Assembly: GCA_023614405.1 (NCBI GenBank) | Contig: CM042685.1 | Span: 185,538,257-185,602,256, forward strand | Source of the DNA: Avena insularis | Taxonomy: Eukaryota > Streptophyta > Magnoliopsida > Poales > Poaceae | Reading direction: 5' to 3' | DNA length: 64,000 nucleotides | Shown here: one piece after another, positions 48,488 through 58,830 of the stretch | Layout: every line of letters begins with the position of its first letter | Numbering within the stretch: position 1 is the first letter of the stretch | Program-made: the position numbers and the translations under genes | Notes under the pieces: generated by a model | Database searches by the model: none | Told to the model about the DNA's origin: nothing | What the model saw: only the letters and a program-made list of their open reading frames with translations

Positions 48488-49223
48488 TCTTCTTCTTAGA
48501 TCACCGAAAACCTTGTCAAGAGTGTGGCCCCTTAACTCAAGGTTCCTATCAGCACGAGCTTTGAGACAAGCTTAAATTTCCTTATTGTTTCTTGGAGGAG
48601 TTATTTCAACATTGGGATCCTTGTCTTGGCAACTACATTGACCTTGATCTTGATTTGAACTCATAACAGGAGGCTATTGCTGTTCAGGATCTTCAGGGCC
48701 AGACAATCCGCCCCTGGGTGGGGCCGGACAATCTGGCTTGGGAGATGCGTCTACAATTTCTTCTTCCTAAATGTCCCTGATAGAACATGGAGTGCCAGGG
48801 CCAGATAATCCGCCCCTTGGGGCCGGAGAATCCGGCCTGGGATTTTCTGAACTTTCCTGCTCTTCTTGATTTCCCCTGGAGCGAGTTGGAGTGCCAGGGC
48901 ATATAGTACACCCTTTGGAGGGGGCGGATAGTCCGGTCTGGTACTACCATTTTTACCAGAAGACAGATGATCTTCACGAGGTTGTGGTGTTGGTGCAGAA
49001 GTTTCTCTAGCAGTAGGGGCTTGTTGATCTTGTGTAGATGAGGGCTCCACTTGAGTGAAGCATTGTCCTTCCCGGTCTGCCACAAGGGGTTCCTCAATGG
49101 GCCGGAAAAACCCCACGCCCATTCTTATTATGGCATCATGGGTTATTTCAACATCTACATCACAAACATCAACTTGCCCCACATGGGAGCCATCATTTTC
49201 ATCTAATTCCACACTACAAGATT
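48488..49223 (-). pseudogene. pol: Sirevirus pol linker between integrase and RT, carrying LTR-type palindromes
   Basis: This part joins the integrase C-terminus to RT. An open frame of 153 codons (48751-49212) is rich in Pro, Ser, Gln and acidic residues, with no fold visible. It contains three blocks of the palindrome that fills the LTRs, at about 48696-48730, 48798-48843 and 48895-48940; in translation they give short PDYPP- and GADYLA-like pieces. Frame changes occur on both sides. Confidence 0.6.
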
Positions 49224-49770
49224 CTACAACAATTCCAAAGAGTTTTTTGTAGACTCTATAAGTGTGGGATTCGGCACCGTAACCAACAAAATACCTTCTA
49301 AAGCCTTAGACTCAAATTTATATAAGCGAACTCCTTTGATGAGAAAGAAATACTTACAACCGAATACCCAGAAATATGATATGTTGGGCTTGTTACCGGT
49401 AAGTATTTCATATGGTGTTTTGTCCAAAATCTTGGGAAGGTAGATCTGATTTGATGATTGACAAGTGGTAGATATGGCTTCATCCCAAAAGTTGTATGGT
49501 GACTTGAATTTAGCCAGCATTGATCTAGCCATATCCATCAAAGTGCGGTTCTTCCTCTCGGCTACACCATTTTGTTGAGGGGTGTACGCAGCGGAATATT
49601 GATGTCTTATCCCCTCTTCACTTAGAAATTCATTTAATGTGTAGTTCTTGAACTCGGAGCCATTGTCACTTCTTATTACCAATATGGGGACATTCTATTG
49701 ACGCTGAACCTCATTAGCAAAGTCAACAACAGTTTGTTGAGTCCCACTCTTTAGCTTGAAGAAATAGACC
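49224..49770 (-). pseudogene. pol: Sirevirus integrase, C-terminal half of the catalytic core
   Basis: The frame 49682-49224 holds IRSDNGSEF with the second catalytic Asp and NGVAERKNRTL with the catalytic Glu, 35 residues apart, the D35E spacing of integrases. VFGCKYFF, part of the copia integrase C-terminal region, follows. A TAG codon near 49694 precedes it. The upstream half of the core lies beyond solo LTR 2, at 54209 and above. The protein inserts element DNA into the host genome; this copy is cut in two. Confidence 0.88.
49766..49770. repeat. Target-site duplication AGACC of solo LTR 2 (partner at 54204-54208)
   Basis: AGACC lies directly before TGTAAGAGG and again directly after GATGTGACA. 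The integrase reading frame is collinear across the two flanks once one copy is discounted. Confidence 0.92.
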
Positions 49771-52700
49771 TGTAAGAGGTCCCAACCTTCAATAAGGTAC
49801 AGATCCCTGTGTTTACAATGCTAGTCCCTGGATCAATAGCTAGCATCCACAGTTAAGATGTAATATCAAGAAACAAAGGTCATAATACAATTTTATAACC
49901 AGGAATAAAATAATTTATTACATCTTACATAGCTCATTTGGCTATCTCATTACAATGCGCCAGAATATAACAATAGCATGGGGTCCTTCATCTTCAAAGT
50001 GCCACAGGAAGTCATGTTGGTTGTAGACTTGTAATCCTATTCAATAAACTTCACTAACATCAAACAAACCTACAACATAATAAGTTACATCCACATGGGT
50101 CAATACATTTGAATTGTATTGGCAAGTGATATTATGGTAGTATAGTGGAGTCTATCATCTATATGCATTTGGCTAAGTGGATCTTAGACTTGCTTTCCTC
50201 AAAATAGATTTTCCTTATCTTTTGAAAAACACTAAGTTTTTGTTTGTCAAAAAGCACCCAAGGAACCACCAATAGAAATTGGTGAACCTTAAACCCTTGT
50301 TCAACCACAAGTTTTAACTTAGAAATTGGGATGAGGAGATTCTTGATAGATTCCATGTCTTGATGCTCAAATTGTCCTTTACCAGGGACATGGCTAAGTA
50401 CTTAGATTTTACACTCTGCAGAGGTTGTGCACTTTCCCCACAAGACTTGGTTTCACCAAGACAAGATCTTTCAGAAGCCTTCCCTTAGACCAGAATGGAC
50501 GTGTTCCAACCTATCATCCCCTACCACCAACTGTCCATTTGGCTAAGTTATTGCAACATATATGATCCAGGCAGAGCCCATAATGCCAAGTGGCTGCACT
50601 TGAAGCTTCTCAACATTTGAGATCTCAAATCTCTTTGTTCCTGGGTGGCCATCCACAAGTGAGATACCATGTTTTCCCCAGTATACTAGACTTGGTGATG
50701 CCCAAGTTTTCCCCAGCATAATGGACTTGCATAACAACTCAACACAAACCATTCTTTCCATTCCACCCAGGTGATTCATTCACTTAGTAGTTTTATTAAA
50801 CAAAACACATGTCCTTGACTTAGAATTTTTCCATAGCATGAAATATAATCCACCCTTGTTTTCTACTAGCTAAGCTAAGCATGATAGTAGTAGGAATCTT
50901 AACTTAGGAAATTTCTACTAAGGTTTCATCTACTAGGATTTCCCAAGGCATAGTTTACACTTAGCAAAAATTCCATGCAAGTCCTACTTAGAAATATCAC
51001 TAATGCATAGTGAAAATAATGTGACAAAAGTATGAAGCATCACTTGCCTTTTTGGTAGAGAATATAAGTTCACTCCTTGATCTTGCAATATTCACACTCT
51101 TCAAATGTCACTACAATTCAATCAAGCAAGCAAGAATTCAATCTACCATTCAAGCAAACATCGCATAAAATATTAGAAACAAAGCAATGCATGCAAGCAT
51201 GCCAAAGATTGTTTTATTTGGAAAAGTGGTTTCTAATGGGTTATAAACATTTGAAAACACCTATTGGTCATTTTATATAAGTGGCAAAATTATTTGCAAG
51301 AGATTTTACTTATAAACCATTTTAAACCAAATCAATATTTTATGTGGTTGAAAATGTCTTTAACAAAGTAATAATCTATAGGTTTCTTCAAAATATATTT
51401 TTAAATCATAAAACCTTGTGTTTAGGGTTAGAGAGTTTAAACCAAAACATTACCCAAAGGTTTCCTCAAAAATCATTTTTAATAAATAAACATTATTTTT
51501 ATTTGACTAGAAATACTTTAAATCAAATATTTATTCTTTTGCTTCACCAAATATGTTTTTGAAACCACAAATTGATTTCTATGGTCAGTAGGTTCAAAAC
51601 AATCCATTTGCCAAAGGTTCTATCACAAAAAATAATTTTAGAACTAATTTTATATCCAAAATATACCTACACAAGTTTCTGCAAAAACAACCATTTTACC
51701 AGAAACAATTTACTAAACAAAGGGCATGGTTGGGTAGGATTTGTCTTGCTGATTCCATTGATATAAAATTTGTAAAATTTAGACGTGTGGTTTGAAAGTT
51801 ATGAATTTTACAAAACCAAACAACTAATAGATAAGTTTCTGTCTATTTAATCAAAAGCTGGCCACGTGGAGGATTTCTATTCGCCCATACCAGTTTGCAC
51901 GGATCAAGCAACATGGAGTGTTGGATTAAAATGAGATCGTGCGGCTCTGGATCAAACTTACCTCTTCGCCTAGATTCTATCGCGTCACTCGGATCCAGAT
52001 CGGATGGCTACTAACGCATTGCCAAGAACTAGCGGCGCGAAGACGGTGGTGCGCGGCGGCGGTGCTCTACTGGCGGTGCTGTGGCGACTACAGGAAGAGA
52101 GGGAGAGGAAGGATGTGATCACCGGGTTCGCCGTGGAAGGCTGGTGCTCAACGTGGTCTTCTCCGTCGAAGGGGCGCTCGGGGTGGACGACAATCGCCCG
52201 CCGGAGTTATCGCAGCGTCGGACTCGTTCTGTTTGTCGTCGGAGGCGAGGATGGAGGGCACACTAGGACAAAAGGGAGACACCGTTAGGTTCACAAGGTC
52301 ATGGCGATCATTAGAGTGTCCACGAGGGGGAGAGGGGCGGTCGGGTTTACCAGGGAGATGTCGCCGAAGTTGGAGACAGACGACGGCGCGTTCAGTCAAG
52401 GTAGCTGTCGACGATGGGGGGCACGCGCGAGAGAGCTGAGGCCACTGGAAGATGCGCAGGAGTCTGGGGATCATGATCATGTGAACAAGGAGGCGAGGGG
52501 CAATGGAGGATGGCCGAAATCAACGTCGGAGTTCGTCGGAGCAAGCGGTGGTCTAAGTGGAAATCAGGGCAACCTAGGGGCGCTCGAGGTGTGGCGTCTG
52601 GGTGAAATGGAGAGGGAAAGGAGGTGTTTAACAGAGCATGGTCACGGGGCTGTTTCATGGCATGGTTAACGTGAATTTACGCTGGCATTCAAACGGCTGC

Positions 52701-54203
52701 AATGGCCAGCGAGGCGTGGTCAGCGGGCGGGTGAGGGAGACGCTGAGGTGGTGATGGGGTCCGTTTGTCAGCGAAAGGAAGAGAGAGGAGGTGGGGCCAG
52801 CTAGTCATTGACTCTGCGGGTGGGAGTTCGAGTATGAAACGTTTTCCTGCGGGAGAGAGGAAGTGGGCTGGACTGGGCTAGTTGGGCCTGCTGGGTTGGG
52901 CTGCTCTGTTTATTTTTTTTGTACAGATTCTTTTCCCTTTTCTATTTCTATTAATCTGTTTTGGTTTTGTTTAATCAATTCAAACAACAATCTGAATTCA
53001 AACTTCAACCCAGTTTGAGTAGATTTTAATACTGATTAATAATACATTCTGAAGTCATATTTAGAATAAATCTTTTATTCCTTTTAGGGTATAATAATTA
53101 TTTAAAATAGGCCCTTGTATTAATTCATTCAAGATTTAATAAGGTTTTTAAAATCCTTTTGAATTCTAAATCCTTCCAAAACTTTTCAGTAGGTTTTATT
53201 TATTTATTAGGGTGTCAAATAATTCACTTTGAATTATTTGGAATATTTTTAATATGATTTATTAATCATTTAAAATTGGGTAGTTGTCTTTATTCCAATG
53301 GAATTAAATATAGTTTTAATTCCATAATTTTTATTTAGGTGATTTCCTTGATTCCATTTAAAATGACTTTTAATCCACTTGGGTAAATTCCAAATATTAT
53401 TTTCCCATGATTTAATTAATCATTTCTTAATGGTGATTTTATCTTTATTCAAAATAAAAATAGAATTTGGTTAATGTCACTTTATTTTATTTGGAAAAAT
53501 TCTTTATCCATTTATTTTATTGGGATTTGGATTTTTATTCATTCCATTTGCTTATGGATTAGGCCAAGATTTAATTTGGTCTTTAAATATTCTTCATTTA
53601 ATATTTCTATCTTTATCTTATAAAATCCATATCTTTTTATTTATAGATCCAAACTTGGTGATACCAATTGGTAAAATCTTGTTTAATATTTGTTTATTCT
53701 TTTAAATCTCTTTAGGATTATTTGCTCACCATTTGGTATGGATTTCTTGATAAGTGCTTTATTAGCTTTGGATATTTAATTCCCTTATCTTATTAAATTC
53801 ATAAGATTTTATTAATGGCTTCAAATTGAATGAAATCAATTTATATGGTTTTATAATATTTCCATTTGTCATTCTTGATCATTTTGAAATGTTTGCTTGA
53901 CAATTTTTTATATGGATCAAATCCATGGTCTTAGAGATAACTTGAAAATGATTTTCTTCCATTAGGGTTTTAAGGTTTTGGTTTATTTCTCAAGTGTTTA
54001 AATTTCCAGATGCATTTATGAAGAATGCATTTCACTTGATTTGAATTTATTTGGATTCAAACATAAATCAAAGTTTGTTCAAGATGGGATTTTTAAGTTT
54101 CCATTTAGAAACAAAAGTTTCTTTTCACCCAAATTTTCAACAATTATTTTTTTATTTTTCTATTTTTCACATTACAAGATTTGGAAAACCTTGGGATGTG
54201 ACA
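49771..54203 (-). repeat. Solo LTR 2 of a long-LTR gypsy-type family, inside the integrase gene
   Basis: This 4433-bp block reads TGTCACATCCC to CTCTTACA on the minus strand, with perfect AGACC duplications. It has no internal region and no second LTR. It aligns over its whole length with solo LTR 1, including a GC-rich island at about 51990-52890 flanked by AT-rich arms. Open frames in the island (for example 52148-52480 and 52301-52669) overlap on both strands and differ from those in solo LTR 1, so they are not genes. Confidence 0.88.
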
Positions 54204-54208
54204 AGACC

Positions 54209-54729
54209 CAAGTGTATCTTGAGTAATCTTCGAATATCACCAAGCAATATTTCTTCCCACTAATCCTAGCATGAGATGGAGGACCAAATAAGTCCACATT
54301 AAGTAATTCCATGATCCTCTTTGAGGAAACAATAGTTTTCCTCTTGTGGGGAGAGTCATGCATCCTGCCTTCAACACAAGCCCTACAAACACGATATTTG
54401 GAAAAGGAAACATTGTCTTTTAGTCCAAGTATGTGGCCACCCTTGTGAAGACTTTGCAAATTTCTCATGTTGACATGGGCTATATGGCAATTCCATAACC
54501 ATCCCACGTCGGCCTTTACGAATAAGCACATCGGACCCGCAGTGGTTTTCCTCGAAAAGTCCACCACATACAGGTCATTTTCGACATACCCAATGAAAGT
54601 GACCTTTAGAGACTTGCTCCACAAGAGTACCACTAAATCAACATCAATGAAAACATCAAAGCCCAACTTACCAAGGGCACGAACAGAAAGTAAATTGTAA
54701 TCGAGGGTCTCAATAAGCATGACGCCCAC
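54209..54729 (-). pseudogene. pol: Sirevirus pre-integrase zinc domain and first half of the integrase core
   Basis: The minus-strand frame contains the copia pre-integrase region with CRACVEGRMHDSPH, the Cys pair of the HHCC zinc-binding motif, and NVDLFGP with the first catalytic Asp of the core, ending at YSRYTWV where solo LTR 2 cuts in. The usual WHRRLAH motif reads WNCHIAH here, so the first His of the pair is replaced by Asn (another His stands two residues on). Upstream this frame is separated from the protease by a frame change caused by a small templated insertion at 54743-54767. Confidence 0.85.
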
Positions 54730-54905
54730 GAGAGAGATATCGTATGACTAGTGCACCCACTGTCCAGGACAACCTTGCCAAGACCCAATACCTCAGATTT
54801 AGACTTATCACCATAGGAGACTATAATATGATCGTGATTGGGTCTCATCTCCGTGATGATCTCTTTGCTTCCGGTCATATGACTAGTGCACCCACTGTCC
54901 AGCAC
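54730..54905 (-). pseudogene. pol: Sirevirus aspartic protease
   Basis: The minus-strand frame opens with LDSGCTSHMTG, the copia protease active site; the catalytic Asp codon is at 54897-54899. It continues with VSYGDKSKSEVLGLGKV, the flap and glycine region normal for this family. Then the duplicated LDSGCTSH and a frame change end the similarity. The enzyme would release gag and pol proteins from the polyprotein. Confidence 0.85.
54743..54767 (-). repeat. 25-bp templated duplication of the protease active-site sequence (source at 54878-54902)
   Basis: The 25 bases at 54743-54767 are identical to 54878-54902, in the same orientation and 135 bp apart. The source encodes the protease motif LDSGCTSH; the copy repeats it in the position where copia proteases normally have an unrelated strand. 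The insertion shifts the frame. Confidence 0.85.
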
Positions 54906-54984
54906 CCATTTAGACCCACCAGAAGCATAGCCCTGAAAGAGAATTACTTCTTGGTTTTAGGTACCCATTTTTCAATGGGTCCTC

Positions 54985-55610
54985 TCATGTTAGTAACAAG
55001 GGTATTTGGAACCCAAATAGACCAAGAAACATATTCATCAAAAGGACCAACATAATTTGCATAGACATCACCATAGTAATCACAAAATAGTTCATAATTA
55101 GGATTGTTAGACCCTCCAAAACCAATGTGGTCAGTTTTGTCTTTTTTGATGTTCTTCTCAACGGTTCTTGTCTTTGCTCACTCTTGGTCTTCTTCTTCTT
55201 GTTCTTCTTCTTCTTGGACTTGGAAACATATCCAAGTCCCTCTTTTCCAAGATTTGATCTTTGCTTGCCAAGAATATCATCAAGAACACCCTTACCTTTG
55301 GGAGTGGAGTCTTTGACAAGCTCATCTTCCACCCTAGCATTTTCCTTGTGAATATATGTTGATTTAGATGTGCTAGGAACATCATATTTGTTCAATCGAA
55401 TTTAGAGTTGATCATGCGAATCATTGATAATAGAGAATTCACTTTTCAAAGCCTTATGAGCAATGTCAAGTTTCTCCAATTCTTCGGAGAGTCTAGCATG
55501 AGCATCCCCAAAGTCAACCTTTTCTTTCTTTAGTTTTTTTGCTTTGGCTACTGCATTGGCACGTTCCTTAACAAGCTTTTCACCACTTCTTCATGTGAGT
55601 CCTCAATATA
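54985..55610 (-). pseudogene. gag: C-terminal region of Sirevirus gag, frame-disrupted
   Basis: The frame 55395-54985 encodes a lysine-rich stretch (YVSKSKKKKNKKKK) following KEGLGYV, typical of the long gag C-terminus of Sireviruses. A frame change follows near 55170. The stretch 55400-55610 shows coiled-coil-like charged segments in broken frames and links to the main gag piece. Confidence 0.65.
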
Positions 55611-57380
55611 CTAAAGTCGCTCTTCAAGAGAAACACGAGCCTCTTCCTCTTCTTCTAGAGCATTTTTTAAGGATGCAATTTCCATTGCATCCACCCTTTC
55701 AATCCAGCCCTTTTCTTTAAGAAGCACTTCATTTTGGGCCAGCTGGTCCATGAGAGCCTCAAAATGTATTTTGTGCTCACCCCGCAAGTTAGTGATAAAA
55801 TAGTCCAAAGCAATAATTTCTTCTTTGACCTTAAGACTAGTAGGATCATCCATGTCAATCATAATCATAGGAAAAGAAGTGTTAGAAGATGATACCTTGG
55901 AACCTCTTGCCATGAGACAAGTAGCATTCTTGTTGATGATGTTTTCGTTCGGAGAGTCGAAGAGAGGTGTTGGTGTAGATGTGATGACTATAACAGCCAC
56001 CTCTCGTGAGCTATCATCTTCATCTTCACTTCCCGAAGTATATTCCTCTTGAGCTACTAATACTATCTTTGGTTGCTTCTTGAATGGAGCATTCTTCTTC
56101 ACAAATTGCTTCTTTTGTGGAGCCTTTGACTTCTCTTTGAGAATGAGTCTTCCTCCATTATATTCTCTAATTTGATAAGGACACTCAGCTACAAAGTGCA
56201 GCCGGTCTCCACAATTGAAACATGTTCTTAGCTTGGGACCATTCTCACTTCTTCCATTTGCTCCACTCTTGCGTTCTAGTTCAGATTTGGCTTTCGCTGG
56301 ATCCTTCCAAAAGTTTTTATCATAGAAGGCCATGTATTGTCCATGAGATCTTTTTACATCCTCGGGACAATCCATATCTTCTATGTCATCTTCATCTTGA
56401 TCAGCCACAATTATCTTCAAGGCCATGTTGACCCCATTTTCCATCCCAATGGCTCATGCACGAGCATCTTCGACATTCTTGGCAGCCACTTTGAAGGCTG
56501 TCATTTATTGCATTACCTCATGGGATGTCATTAGGTGGTAATTATGCCTTCCTTGGAGACTCTTCAAATCTGTGGGCTCAAAAGGCATAAGAGCACTAAC
56601 ATACTTACGCTTGATCCAAGCACCATCAACTTGAGAGGCACCATGATTTATGAAAGTGGTGGCTATTGACCTGAGCCACCTATACATGTCCTCGTGGTCT
56701 TCTCCATCCAACATATAGAACCCTTCAGCTTTATTACTCAAAGAATCATACCTATTTCTTCTCATGCTTTCATTTCCAATGAAGAGCTCAGTGAGGGCAT
56801 CCCAAGCTTCCTTAGTTGTGTGTAGATGCTCCATGTGTGGCATGTCTTTGGTACCCACACCAAGCTGAATCATGTGTAGAGCCGTTGCATTGAGTTGACT
56901 GTCTACAACCTCTCTTCTTGTTAGGTTGTTTGGATCTCCAACATGAAGACCATTCTCTATGATTTTCCACAACTCAATGGAGGAGCTGCACACATGAGAC
57001 TTCATCAAAAATTGCCATTGATTAAAAGTAGATGCTGAAAGTATATGAGGGTGTGGGATAGGTGGATCAAGTGAATACACATGGGAAACCTCATCGTATC
57101 CTTCCTTACCACTATCCTTTTTTGAGGAGGAGCTCTTACTAGTGTCATCACGAACCACCTCGTTCTCTTTGGAATCGGTTTTACCCGTTTCCTTGGATTG
57201 CGGAGTGGTATCCTCAGAGGCAGATGGAGGTGATGCTGTGGATGGGGAGATACGCATTATCATTTGACGAATCTCTTCCATATTAGCCTCCATGGAACTA
57301 ATCAACGTTGTTTCCAACGTATTGAGATCGTTCATGGTGACTACTTCCGGAGCATCACTCCCATATCCCTTCGATCCCAT
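55611..57380 (-). pseudogene. gag: Sirevirus gag, one frame with two internal stops
   Basis: From ATG at 57380 to 55611 the minus strand holds one 590-codon frame broken by TAA at 56505-56507 and TGA at 56454-56456. The first third contains a Ser/Thr-rich acidic segment, then a UBN2-type copia gag core (around FNQWQFLMKSHV to TTFINHG). The second third has a complete CX2CX4HX4C zinc knuckle, CFNCGDRLHFVAEC, at 56181-56222. The rest is acidic and then coiled-coil-like (LKNALEEEEEARVSLEERL). Gag builds the particle and binds element RNA through the knuckle. The TGA fits a CGA-to-TGA change, as expected from cytosine deamination. Confidence 0.88.
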
Positions 57381-57416
57381 ACTTCTCTTAGGCGGTTAAG
57401 CCCGAGTTAAGAGCCG

Positions 57417-57430
57417 GAGCTCTGATACCA
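57417..57430 (-). other. Primer-binding site (initiator tRNA-Met) of the Sirevirus
   Basis: The minus strand reads TGGTATCAGAGCTC two bases after the LTR end at 57433. It fixes the right LTR as the 5' LTR. Confidence 0.9.
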
Positions 57431-58135
57431 ATTGAAATGGATTGTATGGGCACCTAGAGCCAGGGGGTGAATAGGTGATACTCAATTTTTAGTTCTTTTT
57501 CAATTTTAGGCTTGACACAAAGTAAATTCTCTAGATATGCAACTATGAGAATTTACCTATATGCAACCCTATATACTAAGCACGTAAAGCGAGGAGCGAG
57601 GAAACTGTAGTGGAGCACGCGAAGACATAGGGATTTGCTTTACCGCAGTTCCTTCCTTGTTAAAGGAAGTACATCTGCGTTGGAGGGGTGGGCAGTTCTA
57701 AGACCACCACGCCACAATAGGCCTTACCCTATTATCTGATGGATCTCGCCACAAAAGGCCTGATCCACCTTCTCCACTATTGGTACCCTTCGAGGCGGGA
57801 ACCGGTGCCTTTAAACTCTAGCAGGGCACACATCCACAACCGAATTGGAGGCTCCCGTAATGACAACAAGTTGTCACAAGAAAAAGGATTATCAATATAA
57901 TCAACACAAGGATCTAGATATTTGCAAGAAATACTAGATCGAAGATTCTCCAAATGAATGGAGAGGAGATGAAGCGCTTGATTGCAGTTGATGAAGATCG
58001 ATCCCTCCTCCTTAGATTCCCCAAGGAACGGGGACTTTGGGTGGATGAAGGTGGAGATCTCTTGGACGGAACTTGAGGAACCAATCTTGTCTTTTTCGAA
58101 TGAACCAAGAGTTTGGGCAGGAGGGGGATGATGGG

Positions 58136-58143
58136 TTTAAATA
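58136..58143 (-). promoter_or_regulatory. TATA-like box of the Sirevirus 5' LTR
   Basis: The minus strand reads CAGGGGGTATTTAAACCC. The palindrome array lies immediately upstream in transcription direction. Confidence 0.55.
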
Positions 58144-58176
58144 CCCCCTGCCCAGAACTAGCCGTTGGAGAAGTTT

Positions 58177-58593
58177 GGGGGCGGATTATCAGCCCCCCAC
58201 TAGGGACGGACTATCCGCCCCCTGGACGGAAAGTCCGGGGGAAAATCTGCCCCCACACAGTGGGTCGCGCCGAGCTGGACTTGGTGAAGATCCTCGAAGG
58301 GGCGGATTATCCGCCCCCTCAAGGGGTGGACTATCCGCCCCTAGGAAAAAATCCACCCCAGAGATGGAAAGTCCGGGGGATATTCCGCCCCCCATACAGA
58401 TTGACGCGCCTTGACGACCTTTGCAAAATTCCCGTGGGGCGGATTATTCGTCCTGGGCAAAAACTCCGGACCTGGCCGGAAAATCCGGGAGATATTCTGC
58501 CCCCCATATAGTAGGTTGCACCCTTGCGCCCGTTTGAGATTGGGGAGGGGCGGATTATCCGGCCCCTGGTAGGGGCGGATTATCCGCCCCCCA
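58177..58593. repeat. Palindrome array of the Sirevirus 5' LTR
   Basis: At least seven copies of a GGGGCGGAT-T-ATCCGCCCC type inverted repeat or close variants occur: near 58180, 58204, 58298, 58323, 58437, 58548 and 58573. The copies at 58298 and 58573 are perfect 9-bp inverted repeats around a single base. AAAATCYGCCCC half-sites lie between them. Confidence 0.85.
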
Positions 58594-58715
58594 AAATCAC
58601 TTTAAATCTCCTTTTCAAGGTAAAGATCTGCAACACTTTAACACATTAAATAATCCTTGGTATTGTTATATTAACACACAAAACACTAGGGATCATGAAT
58701 TGTTCTTTCAGATAT

Positions 58716-58830
58716 ATTACTGGATTTCTAGAAGGAGTAGGATCCGATCACCGCAGTCGGATCTGAACCTAGGTAAAATTGTGTTCACTGTTCTCGGAAC
58801 ATCCGACGTCTCACACCCCATCTTATAAAC
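58716..58830 (+). repeat. Right part of the gypsy-type LTR remnant
   Basis: This stretch continues 3836-4064 across the Sirevirus. It includes GAACCTAGGTAAAATTGTGTTC, resembling the GAACCTGGGTAAA block near the 3' end of several Triticeae gypsy LTRs. The right boundary is a guess. Confidence 0.35.

Larger units (their letters stand above)
4065..58710 (-). mobile_element. Sirevirus (Maximus-like) Ty1/copia retrotransposon, broken by four nested insertions
   Basis: Both LTRs begin TGAAAGAAC and end CCATTTCA on the minus strand. The right LTR is followed by an initiator tRNA-Met primer-binding site and the left LTR is preceded by a polypurine tract. Between them lie, in minus-strand order, gag with a zinc knuckle, protease, integrase, RT, RNase H, then an extra ORF downstream of pol. 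Gag-PR-INT-RT-RH order defines copia; the extra 3' ORF, long gag C-terminus, repeated AAAGGGGGAGA tracts and palindrome-rich LTRs point to the Sirevirus lineage. Without insertions it is about 11.8 kb. Stops and frameshifts in all coding parts make it defective. Confidence 0.9.
57433..58710 (-). repeat. 5' LTR of the Sirevirus (intact)
   Basis: This 1278-bp LTR runs TGAAAGAACA to CAATCCATTTCA on the minus strand, with TGAAA/TTTCA inverted ends. It carries a TATTTAAA box at 58136-58143 and palindromes at 58177-58593. It is the uninterrupted partner of 4065-13325. Confidence 0.93.

Noticed and set aside
52148..52669. Overlapping open frames on both strands in solo LTR 2
   Set aside because: They lie in a GC-rich island where stops are rare, overlap each other, and are not preserved in the homologous island of solo LTR 1.
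58177..58593. Palindrome arrays as CRISPR or MITE arrays
   Set aside because: Spacing is irregular, copies vary, they occur at matching places in both LTRs of one element, and the organism is a plant.
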